A DNA stretch of 64,000 bases. Origin: Oleiagrimonas sp963817755. Its GTDB lineage: Bacteria > Pseudomonadota > Gammaproteobacteria > Xanthomonadales > Rhodanobacteraceae. Made by a program: the position numbers and the translations under genes. Shown piece after piece: positions 18,328 through 29,989 of this stretch; the stretch's first letter is position 1; each line of letters starts with the position of its first letter. Where the stretch lies: positions 593,871 to 657,870 of the forward strand of contig CAWFPB010000001.1 in the NCBI GenBank assembly GCA_963817755.1, in the 5' to 3' direction. The notes beneath the pieces are model-generated. The model was not told the DNA's origin and did not search any database. It saw nothing but the letters and a program-made list of their open reading frames with translations.

Positions 18328-18861
18328 TCAATCGTCGACGATGTCGCGCAGCGCGCGGAACAGCTCGCGGTAGGCGCGCGGCGGCTTGTCGGCGGCGCGC
18401 TCGGCCTGCGCGCGCCGGATCAGCGAACGCAGGTGCTGGCGATCGATGCCGGGATGCTCGGCGATCAGTCCGGCCAGCGCGTCGTCGCCATCCTCGAGCA
18501 GGCGCTCGCGCAGGGTTTCCAGGCGCTGCATGGCGGCATGTTCGCGGCGACGCTCGGCACGGTTCTCGCCCAGCGCGGCCTGGGCGGCCGCGAAGGCGTC
18601 CTCGTCGTGGCGGCGCATCAGCTTGGCCAGGTAGGCCATCTGCCGCTTGCGCGCCCCGTACGCACGGATGCCGCGCACGTGCGCGATCTCGGCGCGCACG
18701 TCCTCGGGCAGGTCGATCTGGCCGAGACGGTTGGGCGTCATCGCGACCAGTTGCTCGGCCAGCGCCAGCACGGCCAGCGCATCGCGACGGCGCTGGCTGC
18801 GGCTGGGGCCGAATTCCTGCGGGTCGTCTTCGTGCTCGTCCAAGGGAAGGGTTTCCGGCAT
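18328..18861 (-). CDS. darP: DarP/YjgA ribosome-associated protein (DUF615)
   Basis: 177 residues (E. coli YjgA 183). Family members associate with late 50S precursors and help 50S assembly. Characteristic features are the acidic start DEHEDDPQEFGPSRSQRRRD, a helical body, the repeated RRxxQMAYLAKLMRR type segment and the C-terminal YRELFRALRDI. The chosen ATG begins MPETLPLDEH; the frame stays open upstream to 18939 but without family-like sequence. It sits convergent to tldD and divergent from tldE, the order seen in many gammaproteobacteria. Confidence 0.92.
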   Translation of the reverse strand: MPETLPLDEHEDDPQEFGPSRSQRRRDALAVLALAEQLVAMTPNRLGQIDLPEDVRAEIAHVRGIRAYGARKRQMAYLAKLMRRHDEDAFAAAQAALGENRAERRREHAAMQRLETLRERLLEDGDDALAGLIAEHPGIDRQHLRSLIRRAQAERAADKPPRAYRELFRALRDIVDD

Positions 18862-18953
18862 GCGTGAGGCGGCATTGTCCCGCATCCGCAGCCAACACGC
18901 GAGGCGTTGCGGTCTCGTGAGACAATCGACAGCCTGCATTCAAGGAGACGCAC

Positions 18954-20309
18954 GTGAACGCCATTGCCCCGACGTCCGACACCGCCGCCGAACTGGATCG
19001 CCTGGCCGAACTGGCCGAGGACGTGATCGCGCGCGCCGGCGAGGCGGGCGCCAGCCAGGCCGAGGTCTCGGCCAGCGTCAACACCGGACTGAACGTGAAC
19101 GTGCGCCTGGGCGAAGTGGAAACGGTCGAGCGCACCCAGGACCGCGGCTTCGGCCTGACGGTGTACTTCGGCCAGCGCAAGGGTTCGGCCAGCACCGCCG
19201 ACCTGCGTCCCGAATCGATCCGCGCCACGATCGAGCAGGCCTGCGCCATCGCCCGCTTCACGGAGGAGGATCCGTTCGCCGGCCTGGCCGATCCCGAGCG
19301 CATGGCGCGCGAGTTCCCGGACCTGGACGTATGGCACCCGTGGCGCCTGGATGTCGAGGAGGCGATTGCCATCGGCCGGCGCATCGAGGATGCCGGGCGC
19401 TCGGTCGAAGGCATCACCAATTCCGAAGGCGCCTCGATCAGCACCGAGTCCAGCCTCGGGGTGTACGCCAACTCGCACGGCTTTCTGGGTCGCGAGACGG
19501 GGACCCGGCACATGCTCTCGTGCGCGCTGATCGCCGGTCGCGGCGATGCCATGCAGCGTGATTACTGGTACGACAGCACGCGCAGCGCGGACGACCTCAT
19601 GCATGCCCAGGCCCTGGGGCGCGAGGCCGCCCGGCGCACGCTGGCGCGCTGCGGGGCGAAAAGCCTGTCCACGCGCCAGTGCCCGGTGCTGTTCGCACCG
19701 CCGGTGGCGCGCAGCCTGGTCGGTCACCTGCTGGCCGCGGTCAGTGGTGGGTCACTGTACCGGCGCGCCAGCTTCCTGCTCGATCACGCCGGCAAGCGCA
19801 TCCTGCCCGAGTGGCTGGACATCCACGAGCGACCGCACCTCAAGCGCGGCCAGGCCTCGACCAACTTCGATGCCGAAGGCGTGGCCACGACCGAATCGGC
19901 GCTGGTCGCCGGCGGCGTGCTGGAACGCTACCTGCTGGGCAGCTATTCGGCGCGCAAGCTGGGGCTGGCCAGCACCGGCAATGCCGGCGGCACGCACAAC
20001 ATCGTGGTCGGCCATGGCGAGGACGATTTCGACGCGATGCTGGCGCGACTGGGCACCGGCCTGCTGGTCACCGAGGTCATGGGGCAGGGCGTGTCCATCC
20101 TCACCGGCGACTACTCGCGCGGCGCTGCAGGCTTCTGGGTCGAAAACGGCGCGATCGCGTTTCCGGTGCAGGAAGTCACCATCGCCGCCAACCTGCGCGA
20201 CATGTTCGCCGGCATCGTGGCGGTGGGCGCGGACGTGGACCGGCGCTCTTCCGTGTTGACCGGCTCGATCCTGGTCGAACGCATGACCGTGGCCGGTGAT
20301 GCGGCCTGA
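18954..20309 (+). CDS. pmbA: TldE (PmbA) metalloprotease partner
   Basis: 451 residues (E. coli PmbA 450). Non-catalytic half of the TldD/TldE protease: the fold is shared with TldD but no HExxxH is present. Family segments include NVNVRLGEVETVERTQDRGF, TNSEGAS and the C-terminal GNAGGTHNIVV. The GTG start has AAGGAG seven bases upstream. It stands in the same direction as tldD, so both subunits are made from this locus, though probably from separate promoters. Confidence 0.96.
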   Translation: MNAIAPTSDTAAELDRLAELAEDVIARAGEAGASQAEVSASVNTGLNVNVRLGEVETVERTQDRGFGLTVYFGQRKGSASTADLRPESIRATIEQACAIARFTEEDPFAGLADPERMAREFPDLDVWHPWRLDVEEAIAIGRRIEDAGRSVEGITNSEGASISTESSLGVYANSHGFLGRETGTRHMLSCALIAGRGDAMQRDYWYDSTRSADDLMHAQALGREAARRTLARCGAKSLSTRQCPVLFAPPVARSLVGHLLAAVSGGSLYRRASFLLDHAGKRILPEWLDIHERPHLKRGQASTNFDAEGVATTESALVAGGVLERYLLGSYSARKLGLASTGNAGGTHNIVVGHGEDDFDAMLARLGTGLLVTEVMGQGVSILTGDYSRGAAGFWVENGAIAFPVQEVTIAANLRDMFAGIVAVGADVDRRSSVLTGSILVERMTVAGDAA

Positions 20310-20381
20310 AAAGCCGTGACCATGCTCCCTTGACACCCCGGGGAACGGCGCGGAAAGTGGCCTCGTCCATACGAGGAGGAG

Positions 20382-20864
20382 ATGGCCATGAACACCCCGT
20401 CTGACCAGATGCCCCCGAACCCGCCGCCCGCCGCCGGAACGCCGCCGCCGACCGAGCCGCCGCCGGTGGAACCGGCCGCCACGGGTGAAATCGACCCGCA
20501 GGAGCGCCAGTGGGGCATGTTCGCCCATCTGTCGGCGTTGATCGGTGGCTTCGTCACCACCGGCTGGGCCGGCAGCATCGGCTGCTTCATCGGCCCGCTG
20601 GTCATCTGGCTGGTGAAAAAGGACACCATGCCGTTCGTCGACGACCAGGGCAAGGAAGCGCTGAACTTCAACATCACCGTGGCGATCGTGTTCTTCGCCC
20701 TGTTGTTGTTGACGATCGTCACCCTGGGCGTCGGACTGATCATTGCCGTGCCCGGGTGGATCATCATCGGCATCTACTGGCTGGTGATGACCATCGTGGC
20801 CTCGATCAAGGCCAATGAAGGCGTGACCTACCGCTATCCGATCTGTCTGCGCCTGATCAAGTAG
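20382..20864 (+). CDS. DUF4870 domain-containing membrane protein
   Basis: 160 residues. A Pro-rich disordered N-terminus of about 35 residues is followed by a region starting WGMFAHLSALIGGF, then about three membrane helices and a short tail ending YPICLRLIK. The middle FVDDQGKEALNFNITV is the hallmark of DUF4870 (the Tic20-like fold). The family has no settled role in bacteria. GAGGAG precedes ATG 20382; ATG 20388 is also possible. It is convergent with ispA. Confidence 0.85.
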   Translation: MAMNTPSDQMPPNPPPAAGTPPPTEPPPVEPAATGEIDPQERQWGMFAHLSALIGGFVTTGWAGSIGCFIGPLVIWLVKKDTMPFVDDQGKEALNFNITVAIVFFALLLLTIVTLGVGLIIAVPGWIIIGIYWLVMTIVASIKANEGVTYRYPICLRLIK

Positions 20865-20891
20865 GGACGGATCATCCGGCCGGGTGCGCGC

Positions 20892-21797
20892 TCAGTGCGC
20901 GCGCTCGGCCGTAAAGCGTGCCAGTTGCACCAGCAGACCGGACGGTTCGCCGAGGAAAGCCACCGCGGCCACCGCCTCGTCCACCAGCGCGTGCAGCCGC
21001 TCGCGCGATGCGTCGATGCCCAGCAAGGCGGGGAAGGTCGACTTGGCCTGGGCCGCGTCCTTGCCGGCGGTCTTGCCCAGCACCGCGGTGTCCGCTTCCA
21101 CGTCGAGGATGTCGTCGCGGACCTGGAAGGCCAGGCCCACGGCATGCGCGTAGCGGTCCAGTGCCTGCAGCGTGCCCTCGTCGGTGCCACCGCCGGCCAG
21201 CGCCCCCAGTTGCACCGAGGCGCGGATCAGCGCGCCGGTCTTCATCTCGTGCATGCGTTCGAGCGCGGTCACGTCCAGGCGCTTGCCGGTGGCTCGGAGG
21301 TCCACGGCCTGGCCGCCGGCCATGCCCTGGGCGCCGCAGGCCGTGCCCAGCGTGCGCAGCATGCGCACCCGCACGGCATCATCCACCTGCAGGTGTCCGT
21401 CGCCGGCCAGCAGTTCGAAGGCCAGCGCCTGCAGGGCGTCGCCGGCGAGGATGGCCATGGCCTCGCCGTAGGCCACGTGACAGGTCGGCTGGCCGCGCCG
21501 CAGGGCGTCGTCGTCCATGGCCGGCAGGTCGTCGTGCACCAGGGAATAGGCGTGAATCAGCTCGACCGAGCAGGCCGGAGCGTCCAGCACATCGAGTGCG
21601 CCACCGACGGCATGGCCGGCGGCATACACCAGCAGCGGGCGCAGGCGCTTGCCGCCGCCCAGCACGGCGTAGCGCATGGCCTGGACCAGCGTGTCGCCCT
21701 CATCGGGAGAAGCAGGGAACAGTGCGGCCAGGGCCCGGTTGGCGCGCGCAACCAGCGCATCCGGGGCCGGGCACGGATCAGGTGGCGTCGGGATCAA
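20892..21797 (-). CDS. ispA: Farnesyl diphosphate synthase
   Basis: 301 residues (E. coli 299). Condenses IPP with DMAPP and GPP to farnesyl diphosphate, the precursor of undecaprenyl phosphate and quinone tails. The first aspartate-rich motif is seen in LVHDDLPAMDDD and the second in FQVRDDILD; GGKRLRP is the conserved IPP-binding start. The likely start is TTG at 21797, which overlaps the end of xseB by 20 bases; no ATG or GTG in frame gives the conserved N-terminus. The product feeds UppS, encoded elsewhere in this window. No dxs follows, unlike in E. coli. Confidence 0.94.
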   Translation of the reverse strand: MIPTPPDPCPAPDALVARANRALAALFPASPDEGDTLVQAMRYAVLGGGKRLRPLLVYAAGHAVGGALDVLDAPACSVELIHAYSLVHDDLPAMDDDALRRGQPTCHVAYGEAMAILAGDALQALAFELLAGDGHLQVDDAVRVRMLRTLGTACGAQGMAGGQAVDLRATGKRLDVTALERMHEMKTGALIRASVQLGALAGGGTDEGTLQALDRYAHAVGLAFQVRDDILDVEADTAVLGKTAGKDAAQAKSTFPALLGIDASRERLHALVDEAVAAVAFLGEPSGLLVQLARFTAERAH

Positions 21798-22038
21798 GGG
21801 GCTCGGCGTCTTCGGGGGACTCGGGATCGAGCAGCTTGCTCACGCGCAACTGGGCCTGTTGCAGCGCCGTTTCGCAATCGCGGTACAGCGCGACACCGCG
21901 TTCGAACGAACGCAGCGATTCGTCCAGCGAGAGTTCGCCGTCCTCCATGCGACCGACCAGCTGCTCGAGCTCCTTCAGGGATTGCTCGAAGTGTTCGATC
22001 TGGTCCGGAGGGGTATCGCTTGCAGGGGGCTTGGCCAT
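21778..22038 (-). CDS. xseB: Exodeoxyribonuclease VII small subunit
   Basis: 86 residues (E. coli 80). The small subunit binds multiple times to XseA to form the single-strand nuclease. The core FEQSLKELEQLVGRMEDGEL, then SLDESLRSFERGVALYRDC and a short acidic tail, is typical. The ATG begins MAKPPASDTPPDQIEHFEQ; the frame is open to 22194 but the upstream part is not family-like. It overlaps ispA, the standard xseB-ispA pair. Confidence 0.95.
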   Translation of the reverse strand: MAKPPASDTPPDQIEHFEQSLKELEQLVGRMEDGELSLDESLRSFERGVALYRDCETALQQAQLRVSKLLDPESPEDAEPLDPDAT

Positions 22039-22190
22039 GGCACGGAAACGGGAAAGCTCGGGTAGGACCAGTGTAACCGGTCGGAGGTTTTCCTGTCCGC
22101 GTGCCGGCCCTTCGGGCGGATGCGGGGTACGAATTCGCAACGCCCGCGACCGGCCGCCGGACGGGCGGCTGCGATCACGAGCGTTGCGGA

Positions 22191-22634
22191 TCAATCGCCG
22201 TCGTCGTGGTCGCGGCGGTGACCGCGATCATGCCCCCTTCCGTGACCATGACCATGACCGTGTTCGTGTTCGCCGCGCTCGTGGTGCCTCCAGTGCACGC
22301 GGTGGCCGCCATACCGGCGGACCACGTAGGTATGACGTCGATACGGATGCACGGTGCCCAGTTCGATGTTGACCCCGCCTACCCGCACGTAGGCGCGCAG
22401 GGCCATGGGCAGCTCGGCACCGGCCTGCCAGCCGTTGCCGGACAGCCAGAACCACATGTGGCGGGCGGGCGCGTAGTAGACCTCGCCGTTGGGGTAGTAG
22501 ACGTAGTGGTGCCGATGATGGGCGCGTTCGCCGTGTGCCGGGGCCCAGGGCGGCGGGTCGGCCAGGGCCAAACTGGCCGTGGCGGCCAGCAGCAGCGGCA
22601 TCAGTGCGATGAGCAGGCGGTTCCTGATCTCCAT
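22191..22634 (-). CDS. Secreted histidine-rich protein, function unknown
   Basis: 147 residues. A signal peptide (MEIRNRLLIALMPLLLAATASLALA) is followed by a middle domain with YYPNGEVYYAPARHMWFWLS and NGWQAGAELP, resembling small uncharacterised periplasmic proteins I have seen in proteobacteria. The last 45 residues are extremely His/Arg/Glu/Gly-rich, including HEHGHGHGHGRGHDRGH, and could bind Ni, Zn or Cu. GGGGAG six bases before the ATG supports the start. It lies between tilS and xseB on the same strand but with gaps of 92 and 152 bp, so it may be transcribed alone. Metal binding is inference. Confidence 0.75.
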   Translation of the reverse strand: MEIRNRLLIALMPLLLAATASLALADPPPWAPAHGERAHHRHHYVYYPNGEVYYAPARHMWFWLSGNGWQAGAELPMALRAYVRVGGVNIELGTVHPYRRHTYVVRRYGGHRVHWRHHERGEHEHGHGHGHGRGHDRGHRRDHDDGD

Positions 22635-22726
22635 GTACTCTCCCCAAGGGGCGGTGGGACGGTGTCCATGAAAAGGGTACGTCCCGGTACATGCGCTGAA
22701 TGTGCGCCAGCGCGCGGGACCAGCGT

Positions 22727-24025
22727 TCAGGTGGGCGGTGTCCAGCGCGGACGCCGCCCGAGGCGCGCGAACAGGGCCTCGCCGTCCTCCGTGCACCAGC
22801 GGTCGGCGACGGCCAGGAGACGGTCGTCCGGGCCGTACAGGATCGGGCAGAACCGGCGCTGCCAGGGCGGCACGCCGGTTTGCTGGAAAAGGTCGCGCAG
22901 CGCGCGGGTGTGGCGGTCGCCGAGCGGCTTCAGGCGCAGGCCGCGCACGTCCAGGCGCACGCGCAGGGCCGGAGGCTCGGTCTTCGTGGCACCTTCCGTC
23001 GACCAGCAAAGTTCCCCGGCGGGTAGCGTCAACGCCCCGCCATGCCAGGTGGTTTCCCATTGATCGGGTACGGACGGAAGTGGCGCCATGGCATGGAGCC
23101 GCCCTCGCCAAATCCGGACCTCCGTACCGGGCCAGGCGATGCGCGGCACGCGGTCGGCGGCGGCCTCGCGGACCTGGCGTTCCAGTTCGTGGCGCTGGGC
23201 GTGGGTGGGTGCGGGCAGTCGTGCGCCGTGCAGCCACAGCTCCAGCGTGCGGGCGCGCAGCGCCGGATGCGCCGAGACCCAGGCGCCTGCATCCAGGCTG
23301 CCGTCCTCGCCCCGCGCCGTGGCCAGCAGCGTCTCGGCATGCCGGTCGAGGAAATCCGCCTGTTCGCGCTGCAGCCGTGCGGCATGGGACAGCGAGGGCG
23401 CGGCGTGCGGCCAGTGGCGCTGCAACAGGGGCAGGATCTGCAGGCGCAGGTAGCTGCGGGCCATGTCCGGATCGCGGTTGGCCGGATCCTCGATGCTGTC
23501 CAGGCCGGCGCTGCGTGCGTAGGCGGCCAGTTCGGCGCGGGGTGTGTCCAGCAGCGGCCGCCACAGCTGGCCGCGGCCCAGCGGGCGATGTTCGCGCATG
23601 CCGCCCAGTCCGTGCGGTCCGGCGCCGCGCAGCAACTTCAGCAGCACGGTCTCGGCCTGATCGTCGCGGTGGTGCGCGGTGACCAGCCATTCGTTTTCGC
23701 CCAGGACCTGCTCGAAGGCCGCGTAGCGGGCGTGGCGTGCTGCGGCCTCGGGGCCTTCGCCGCGTGCGTTCACCTGGACTCGGACGGTTTCCAGCGGCAC
23801 CGGCAGTCGGCCGCACAGCGCCACACAGGCTTCGGCCCAGGCGGCGCTGTCAGGATGGAGGCCGTGGTCGATGTGCAGCGCACGCAGGGCGCGCGAGCCT
23901 CGGATGGCGGCCAGCGCGTGCAGCAGCGCGGTCGAGTCGCGGCCGCCGCTGAAGGCCACGCACAAGGGCGGATCGCCGGCCTGTGACCAGGCGCGGTCGA
24001 GCCGATGCGTCAGCGGCGCGTCCAT
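22727..24025 (-). CDS. tilS: tRNA(Ile)-lysidine synthetase TilS
   Basis: 432 residues (E. coli 432). Converts C34 of the CAU-anticodon tRNA-Ile to lysidine so that it reads AUA. The N-type ATP pyrophosphatase P-loop SGGRDS lies at 26-31, followed by IDHGLHPDS and HHRDDQAETVLLKLLRG. A TilS-type substrate-binding middle and a C-terminal domain complete it. It starts four bases after the stop of the NYN gene, so they are probably cotranscribed. Confidence 0.95.
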   Translation of the reverse strand: MDAPLTHRLDRAWSQAGDPPLCVAFSGGRDSTALLHALAAIRGSRALRALHIDHGLHPDSAAWAEACVALCGRLPVPLETVRVQVNARGEGPEAAARHARYAAFEQVLGENEWLVTAHHRDDQAETVLLKLLRGAGPHGLGGMREHRPLGRGQLWRPLLDTPRAELAAYARSAGLDSIEDPANRDPDMARSYLRLQILPLLQRHWPHAAPSLSHAARLQREQADFLDRHAETLLATARGEDGSLDAGAWVSAHPALRARTLELWLHGARLPAPTHAQRHELERQVREAAADRVPRIAWPGTEVRIWRGRLHAMAPLPSVPDQWETTWHGGALTLPAGELCWSTEGATKTEPPALRVRLDVRGLRLKPLGDRHTRALRDLFQQTGVPPWQRRFCPILYGPDDRLLAVADRWCTEDGEALFARLGRRPRWTPPT

Positions 24026-24029
24026 CGGT

Positions 24030-24764
24030 TCACTTGCGGCGCTTGTCGCGCACGTAGATCAGCCGCTGCGATCCGTGTCCGCGCTCCTCGATCTCGAACA
24101 GCTGGGTAGCCGTGACCAGGTCGCTGAGCTTGCGGTAGCCGTAGTTGCGCGGGTCGAACTCCGGTGCCTGCTTGGCCACGTTGCTGCCGACCGCGCCCAG
24201 GTGGGTCCAGCCGCTGTCGTCCGAGCCGGCATCGACGGCGCCGCGCAACAGCCGCACCAGGCGCGTGTCCTGCTTGAGCTTGGCCGAGGACTGGCGCTTG
24301 GCCGGCTGCTCGTCCTCGGTCTGCTCCAGCAGCAGCTCGGTGTAGATGAACTTGTCGCAGGCGGCGACGAACGGTTCGGGCGTCTTCTTCTCGCCGAAGC
24401 CGTACACGGTCAGACCCGATTCGCGGATGCGCGCGGCCAGGCGGGTGAAGTCACTGTCGCTGGAGACGATGCAGAAGCCGTCGAAGCGCTCGGTGTAGAG
24501 CAGGTCCATGGCGTCGATGATCATCGCCGAATCGGTGGCGTTCTTGCCGCGCGTGTAGCCGAACTGCTGGATCGGCTGGATCGAGTGCGTGAGCAGGGTG
24601 TCCTTCCAGCCCTTCAGGTGGGTGCCGGTCCAGTCGCCGTAGATGCGTTTGGCGTGCGCGGTGCCGTACTTGGCGATCTCGGCCAGCAGGCCCTCGACGA
24701 TGGCCGGCTGGGCGTTGTCGGCATCGATCAGGACCGCCAGGCGGGCGGTGGATGCATTGGCCAT
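24030..24764 (-). CDS. NYN-domain nuclease with C-terminal OST-HTH/LOTUS domain
   Basis: 244 residues. Residues 8-145 form a NYN (PIN-like) domain with acidic sites VLIDADNAQP (near 11-20), NATDSAMIIDAMDLLY and FCIVSSDSDFTRLA, all expected for a metal-dependent RNase. Residues about 165-240 (LVRLLRGAVDAG, then FDPRNYGYRKLSDLV and FEIEERG) match the OST-HTH/LOTUS fold, which binds RNA or G-quadruplexes in other proteins. The family is widespread and little studied in bacteria. AAGGAG lies eight bases before the ATG. It precedes tilS by four bases. Confidence 0.88.
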   Translation of the reverse strand: MANASTARLAVLIDADNAQPAIVEGLLAEIAKYGTAHAKRIYGDWTGTHLKGWKDTLLTHSIQPIQQFGYTRGKNATDSAMIIDAMDLLYTERFDGFCIVSSDSDFTRLAARIRESGLTVYGFGEKKTPEPFVAACDKFIYTELLLEQTEDEQPAKRQSSAKLKQDTRLVRLLRGAVDAGSDDSGWTHLGAVGSNVAKQAPEFDPRNYGYRKLSDLVTATQLFEIEERGHGSQRLIYVRDKRRK

Positions 24765-24834
24765 GGAGTGGACTCCTTGCGGGGTTGCGACGATGGTAAC
24801 GCGTACTCGCAGGGCTTGTTGCGCACGGCCGGCA

Positions 24835-25254
24835 TCAGGCGGGCAGGTCCTCGCCGGTGAAGTTCAGTTCGATGCGGGTGCCGGCGGGGTCGTGCAGGAA
24901 CAGCTGGACCTGGTGCAGGTCGTCGACCTGGTCGACGCGAAAATCGATCCCGGCTTCGTGCAGGCGGTGCAGGGTGTCGGCCAGGCCCCGGCAGGCGAAG
25001 GCAACGTGGTCGAATCCTGCGTGTGGCGGCGTGGACGTGGCGCCTTCGGCGGCCTTCGGGTCGATGGTCAGGTGCACCACGTCGCGTTCGCCGGCGTACA
25101 GCCAGTAGCCGTTCGAACCGGACCGGAAACGCGGGCGCGGGCCTTCGCGCAGGCCGATCACGTCGACGTAGAAGGCGCGCAGATGTTCGACCAGCGGCTC
25201 GGGGCCGCGCAGGTTGACGTGGGCGATGCCGGAAACCGGCGGGGGGTCGCTCAT
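24835..25254 (-). CDS. VOC (glyoxalase/fosfomycin-resistance fold) family protein
   Basis: 139 residues with two beta-alpha-beta-beta-beta modules. Candidate metal ligands are the His in GIAHVNLRGP, the His in VVHLTID, the His in GFDHVAFAC and the Glu in GTRIELNF. Substrate is unknown; relatives include glyoxalase I and various dioxygenases, so no function is assigned. Its ATG overlaps the accA stop (ATGA), indicating translational coupling to acetyl-CoA carboxylase. The ATG-overlap start gives MSDPPPVSGIAHVNL. Confidence 0.85.
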   Translation of the reverse strand: MSDPPPVSGIAHVNLRGPEPLVEHLRAFYVDVIGLREGPRPRFRSGSNGYWLYAGERDVVHLTIDPKAAEGATSTPPHAGFDHVAFACRGLADTLHRLHEAGIDFRVDQVDDLHQVQLFLHDPAGTRIELNFTGEDLPA

Positions 25255-26210
25255 CCGCCGGTGTAGGCGCCGAAGCTGCGCAGGCGCTGGTAGCGCTGCT
25301 CCAGCAGCGTGGCGGTGGGCAGGGCCTGGAGTTCGTCGAGCTGGTTGAGCAGCATGGCCTTCAGGCGCACGGCAGTGCTGTGCGGATTGCGGTGTGCGCC
25401 ACCCATGGGCTCGCGCAGGATCTTGTCGATCAGGCCAAACCCCTTGAGCTGCTGCGCGGTCATCTGCAGTGCCTCGGCGGCAACCTTGGCTTTTTCCGCG
25501 CTCTTCCACAGGATCGAGGCGCAGCCTTCCGGGGTAATGACCGAATAGGTCGAGTACTGCAGCATGTTGATGCGGTCGCCCACGCCGATGGCCAGCGCGC
25601 CGCCAGAGCCGCCCTCGCCGATCACCGTGCAGACGATCGGCACCTTCAGCTCGGACATTTCCAGCAGATTGCGCGCGATGGCCTCGCTCTGGCCGCGCTC
25701 TTCGGCACCCACGCCGGGGTAGGCGCCCATGGTGTCGATCAGGGTCAGCAGCGGCAGGCCGAAGCGCTCGGCCATCTTCATCAGGCGCAGCGCCTTGCGG
25801 TAGCCTTCCGGGCGCGGCATGCCGAAGTTGCGACGGATCTTGCCCCGGGTGTCGCGTGCCTTCTGGTGGCCGATGATCATCACCGCGCGGCCGTTGATGC
25901 GGCCCAGGCCGCCGACGATGGCCGCGTCGTCGGCGTAGGCGCGGTCGCCGGCCAGCTCGTGGAATTCCTCGCACATGACCTCGATGTAGTCGAGGGTGTA
26001 CGGACGCATCGGGTGGCGCGAGATCTGGCACACCTGCCACGGAGTCAGGTGTTTGAAGATCTCGGCCGTCTTGCTACGCAGCTTGGTGCGCAGGCGCTTC
26101 ACTTCCTCGTCGATGTCGAACGCCTGCCCGTGGCTGGCATGGCGAAGCTCCTCGATCTTCGCGTCCAGTTCGGCGATGGGTTGTTCGAAGTCCAGGAAAT
26201 TCGCGTTCAT
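25251..26210 (-). CDS. accA: Acetyl-CoA carboxylase carboxyltransferase subunit alpha
   Basis: 319 residues, identical in length to E. coli AccA. With AccD it transfers the carboxyl group from biotin to acetyl-CoA, the first step of fatty acid synthesis. Crotonase-fold signatures include GRAVMIIGHQKARDT, FGMPRPEGYRKALRLM and GEGGSGGALAIGVGD. The ATG giving MNANFLDFEQPIAELDAKI matches the family start; the open frame to 26234 is extraneous. dnaE lies 110 bp upstream and a promoter-like -10 lies in the gap. Confidence 0.98.
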   Translation of the reverse strand: MNANFLDFEQPIAELDAKIEELRHASHGQAFDIDEEVKRLRTKLRSKTAEIFKHLTPWQVCQISRHPMRPYTLDYIEVMCEEFHELAGDRAYADDAAIVGGLGRINGRAVMIIGHQKARDTRGKIRRNFGMPRPEGYRKALRLMKMAERFGLPLLTLIDTMGAYPGVGAEERGQSEAIARNLLEMSELKVPIVCTVIGEGGSGGALAIGVGDRINMLQYSTYSVITPEGCASILWKSAEKAKVAAEALQMTAQQLKGFGLIDKILREPMGGAHRNPHSTAVRLKAMLLNQLDELQALPTATLLEQRYQRLRSFGAYTGG

Positions 26211-26240
26211 GCGGCCCGTGTTCGGTCGATGCAAAGCGGC

Positions 26241-26246
26241 AGTATA
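26241..26246 (-). promoter_or_regulatory. Candidate accA promoter (-10 TATACT)
   Basis: On the minus strand TATACT lies 31 bp before the accA ATG, in the dnaE-accA gap. The -35 region around 26264-26270 is poor. It suggests accA can be transcribed independently of dnaE. Confidence 0.4.
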
Positions 26247-26320
26247 GCTGGAGCGTCCCTCCGGGCGACAGGCATGCGATGTTCGATCGGCAATTCGTGC
26301 AACAGGTCGCTGGAAGAGCC

Positions 26321-29857
<3,537 letters not shown>

Positions 29858-29884
29858 CGCGTCGCGCGCTGGAGGGTTCCGGAC

Positions 29885-29890
29885 AGTGTA
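29885..29890 (-). promoter_or_regulatory. Possible -10 box (TACACT) before dnaE
   Basis: TACACT on the minus strand lies 28 bp before the dnaE ATG, with TCGGCC 17 bp further upstream as a weak -35. Confidence 0.3.
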
Positions 29891-29989
29891 GTGCCTCGAC
29901 GCGCCGGGGCCGAGCCCCGACCCTGACGCTCGCTGACCGGACGCCCCGGCACGGGTCATGCCGGGTCATGCGGTGCCGCTGTGCCGAGA

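Noticed and set aside
20330..20367. Promoter-like sites before the DUF4870 gene: TTGACA at 20330-20335 and GGGAAC-17-CGTC (20341-20367), the latter resembling an ECF sigma-factor site
   Set aside because: TTGACA has no -10 at the right spacing. The ECF-like start would fall inside the Shine-Dalgarno sequence, leaving almost no leader. Single short matches are not enough.
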